Shown piece after piece: positions 4,684 through 5,927 of a stretch of DNA of 5,927 nt. The stretch is from assembly GCA_003488105.1 (NCBI GenBank), contig DNMS01000240.1, forward strand, positions 1-5,927, written 5' to 3'. The position numbers and the translations under genes were made by a program. The DNA comes from Rhodospirillaceae bacterium (lineage in GTDB: Bacteria > Pseudomonadota > Alphaproteobacteria > Rhodospirillales_A > Casp-alpha2). Each line of letters begins with the position of its first letter. Position 1 is the first letter of the stretch. The notes below the pieces were generated by a model. The model saw nothing but the letters and a program-made list of their open reading frames with translations, was not told where the DNA came from and made no database searches.

Positions 4684-5430
4684 ATGCGACAATTGATCCC
4701 CTTCCTGACCATCCTGTTGGCGCTCACCCTGCCCGGCCGCGCCCAGGCCCGCGACATCACCATCGACCTGACGGACCCCATCGTGTCGATCACGACCGGG
4801 TTCACGGGCACGGACCTGTTGCTCTACGGCGCCGTGAAGCAGGCCGGCGACCTGGTCGTCGTCGTGCGCGGCCCGGCCCGGGACGAGGTCGTACGCCGCA
4901 AGGAAAAGGTGCTGGGCGTATGGGTCAACCGCGACGAACTGGTGTTCGACAAGGTGCCGTCCTATTACCGCATCGCCAGCAACCGTCCGCTCAAGGAATT
5001 CATGAACCCGGAGGACGCCGACCGTCTGCAGATCGGGCTGACGAACCTCGACCTGCGCGCCAAGGTTTCGGGCAAACTGCTGCCCGAAGCGCCCTATGAT
5101 TTCCGCGAGGGGCTGATTCGCAACCTGCAGCGTATCGGCCTGTATATGACCAAGCCGGACAACGTCGTGTTTCTGTCCGAACAGCTTTTCCGCACGCGCC
5201 TGCGGTTTCCGGCCAACGTTTCGGTCGGCACCTTCACCATTGAGGTCTACCTGTTCCGCGACAACAAGCTGCAATCCACGGCGACGACGCTGTTGACTGT
5301 GCGCAAGTTCGGGGTCGAGGCACAGGTCTACGATCTCGCCCATCGCTACTCTCTGGCCTACGGCGTGCTTGCCGTGATCATCGCCGTGGTGGCAGGATGG
5401 GCAGCGAACGCGGCATTCCGAAAGGGATAA
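4684..5430 (+). CDS. Alph_Pro_TM family (TIGR02186/PF09608) membrane-anchored periplasmic protein (248 aa)
   Basis: Recognised as the alphaproteobacterial family of putative transmembrane proteins named Alph_Pro_TM; its biochemical function is unknown. Residues 1-22 look like a cleavable Sec signal peptide, with a hydrophobic core at 4-16 and a likely cleavage site AQA|RD. Residues 23-220 form a mostly beta-rich domain that opens with ITIDLTDPIVSITTGFTGTD and contains VVVVRGP, GVWVNRD and PSYYRIASNRPL. Residues 224-245 form one hydrophobic helix followed by Arg-Lys-Gly, so the protein should sit in the periplasm held by a C-terminal anchor. The ATG is 2 bases after the TSUP2 stop with only a G-rich run (GGGG at 4672-4675) upstream, which suggests translational coupling. 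Families of this type are known next to TSUP genes, so an accessory role for the exporter is a reasonable inference; there are no catalytic motifs or conserved cysteines to suggest an enzyme. Confidence 0.88.
   Translation: MRQLIPFLTILLALTLPGRAQARDITIDLTDPIVSITTGFTGTDLLLYGAVKQAGDLVVVVRGPARDEVVRRKEKVLGVWVNRDELVFDKVPSYYRIASNRPLKEFMNPEDADRLQIGLTNLDLRAKVSGKLLPEAPYDFREGLIRNLQRIGLYMTKPDNVVFLSEQLFRTRLRFPANVSVGTFTIEVYLFRDNKLQSTATTLLTVRKFGVEAQVYDLAHRYSLAYGVLAVIIAVVAGWAANAAFRKG
5421..5427 (+). promoter_or_regulatory. Shine-Dalgarno AAAGGGA of the Usp gene
   Basis: AAAGGGA lies 7 bases before the ATG at 5435 and is embedded in the last sense codons of the Alph_Pro_TM gene. It supports this start and tight linkage of the two genes. 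Confidence 0.7.
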
Positions 5431-5434
5431 TCCG

Positions 5435-5927
5435 ATGACCGACGCCAAACAGCCGACCGGCGCCGACCAGCCGGGCGACGATCAGCTTACGTTCCTCTGT
5501 GTCGTCGACCGATCCGAGGAAATGTCCCGTGCCGTGCGCTTTGCCAGCCTGCGGGCGCGCAACGCCAACCGCCGCGTGGCCCTGCTTTACGTGACCGAAC
5601 CCGCCGAATTCCAGCACTGGATGGCGATCGGTGAGCGCATGCGTGAGGAAGCCCGCGAGGAAGCCGAGGAAATGGTGCAGGCCGTGGCCTCGGTGGTGCA
5701 ACGCATCACGGGCAAGATTCCGCCGGTCTATATCCGCGAGGGCAAGGTCGCCGAGGAATTGATCAAGCTGATCGACGAGGAACAGAACATCGCCCTTCTC
5801 GTCCTTGGCGCGGCCACCGGCAATGAAGGCCCGGGACCGCTGATCGAACTTCTGGTCGAAAAGCAGGCCGGTCGCCTGCGTGTGCCGATCACCATCGTGC
5901 CCGGCAATCTGACCGATGCGCAGCTCT
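5435..5927 (+). CDS. UspA-like universal stress protein (3' truncated by window end)
   Basis: The frame opens at ATG 4 bases after the Alph_Pro_TM stop and stays open for 164 codons to the window edge without a stop. Family knowledge: universal stress proteins are small cytoplasmic alpha/beta proteins, often dimeric, that bind ATP or signal stress. After a polar, acidic N-terminal tail (1-18) comes the first strand LTFLCVVDRSEEMSRAVRFA (18-37), with the Asp typical of the fold's start. Next are VALLYVTEP (48-56), a charged helix rich in Glu and Arg (67-80), the strand and helix VYIREGKVAEELIKLI (98-113), IALLVLGAATG (119-129) and the last strand VPITIVPG (150-157). Most of a normal-length Usp is therefore present. 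The region after LVLGA lacks the full G-x2-G-x9-G-(S/T) nucleotide motif, so ATP binding is doubtful. It is probably in one operon with TSUP2 and Alph_Pro_TM. Confidence 0.88.
   Translation, partial: MTDAKQPTGADQPGDDQLTFLCVVDRSEEMSRAVRFASLRARNANRRVALLYVTEPAEFQHWMAIGERMREEAREEAEEMVQAVASVVQRITGKIPPVYIREGKVAEELIKLIDEEQNIALLVLGAATGNEGPGPLIELLVEKQAGRLRVPITIVPGNLTDAQL

Noticed and set aside
4654..5448. 264-codon antisense frame over the Alph_Pro_TM gene
   Set aside because: It is antisense to a gene with a signal peptide, anchor and recognised family; the antisense product shows no domain features.
1..5927. Mobile elements, phage genes, CRISPR arrays, tRNA or rRNA genes
   Set aside because: I looked for transposase-like proteins, terminal repeats, regularly spaced repeats and tRNA-like arms and saw none; all long stretches are explained by the listed genes.

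Overview
The window is GC-rich, densely coding chromosomal DNA from a bacterium that is most likely an alphaproteobacterium, plausibly of the Rhodospirillales. Three things point there: the flagellar switch gene fliG, a protein recognisable as the alphaproteobacteria-restricted Alph_Pro_TM family (PF09608/TIGR02186), and its placement directly after TauE/SafE-type (TSUP) exporters and before a universal stress protein. The lineage call is inference from family knowledge; no marker gene is present.

Layout. (1) 1-348, plus strand: the 3' end of fliG. (2) 372-2433, minus strand: a TusA-family sulfur carrier gene (2212-2433) followed by a long AsmA-family envelope gene (372-2153, TTG start), probably one transcript; a tiny ORF bridges the two. 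The AsmA gene converges on fliG with only 23 bases between stop codons, where a small hairpin lies. (3) 2434-2660: a divergent intergenic region carrying probable control sequences for both directions. (4) 2661-5927, plus strand: two tandem TSUP paralogues (about 79% identical by hand count, both starting at TTG), separated by a 194-base regulatory-looking gap. The second TSUP gene is followed after 2 bases by the Alph_Pro_TM gene, and that after 4 bases by a universal stress protein gene that runs off the window end.

How the genes fit together. A cytoplasmic sulfur carrier (TusA family) transcribed away from two membrane exporters of the sulfite/thiosulfate/organosulfonate class suggests sulfur-compound handling. 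The membrane-anchored periplasmic Alph_Pro_TM protein and the UspA-like protein appear translationally coupled to the second exporter, so TSUP2, Alph_Pro_TM and Usp look like one functional unit of unproven function. The two TSUP copies differ most tellingly at residues 57-60, inside a conserved family motif, which suggests different substrates. The two intergenic regions share a 12-base motif (11 of 12 matches, opposite orientation) that may be a common regulator site.

No tRNA, rRNA, CRISPR array, insertion sequence or phage gene was seen. No gene-free stretch exceeds 300 bases.
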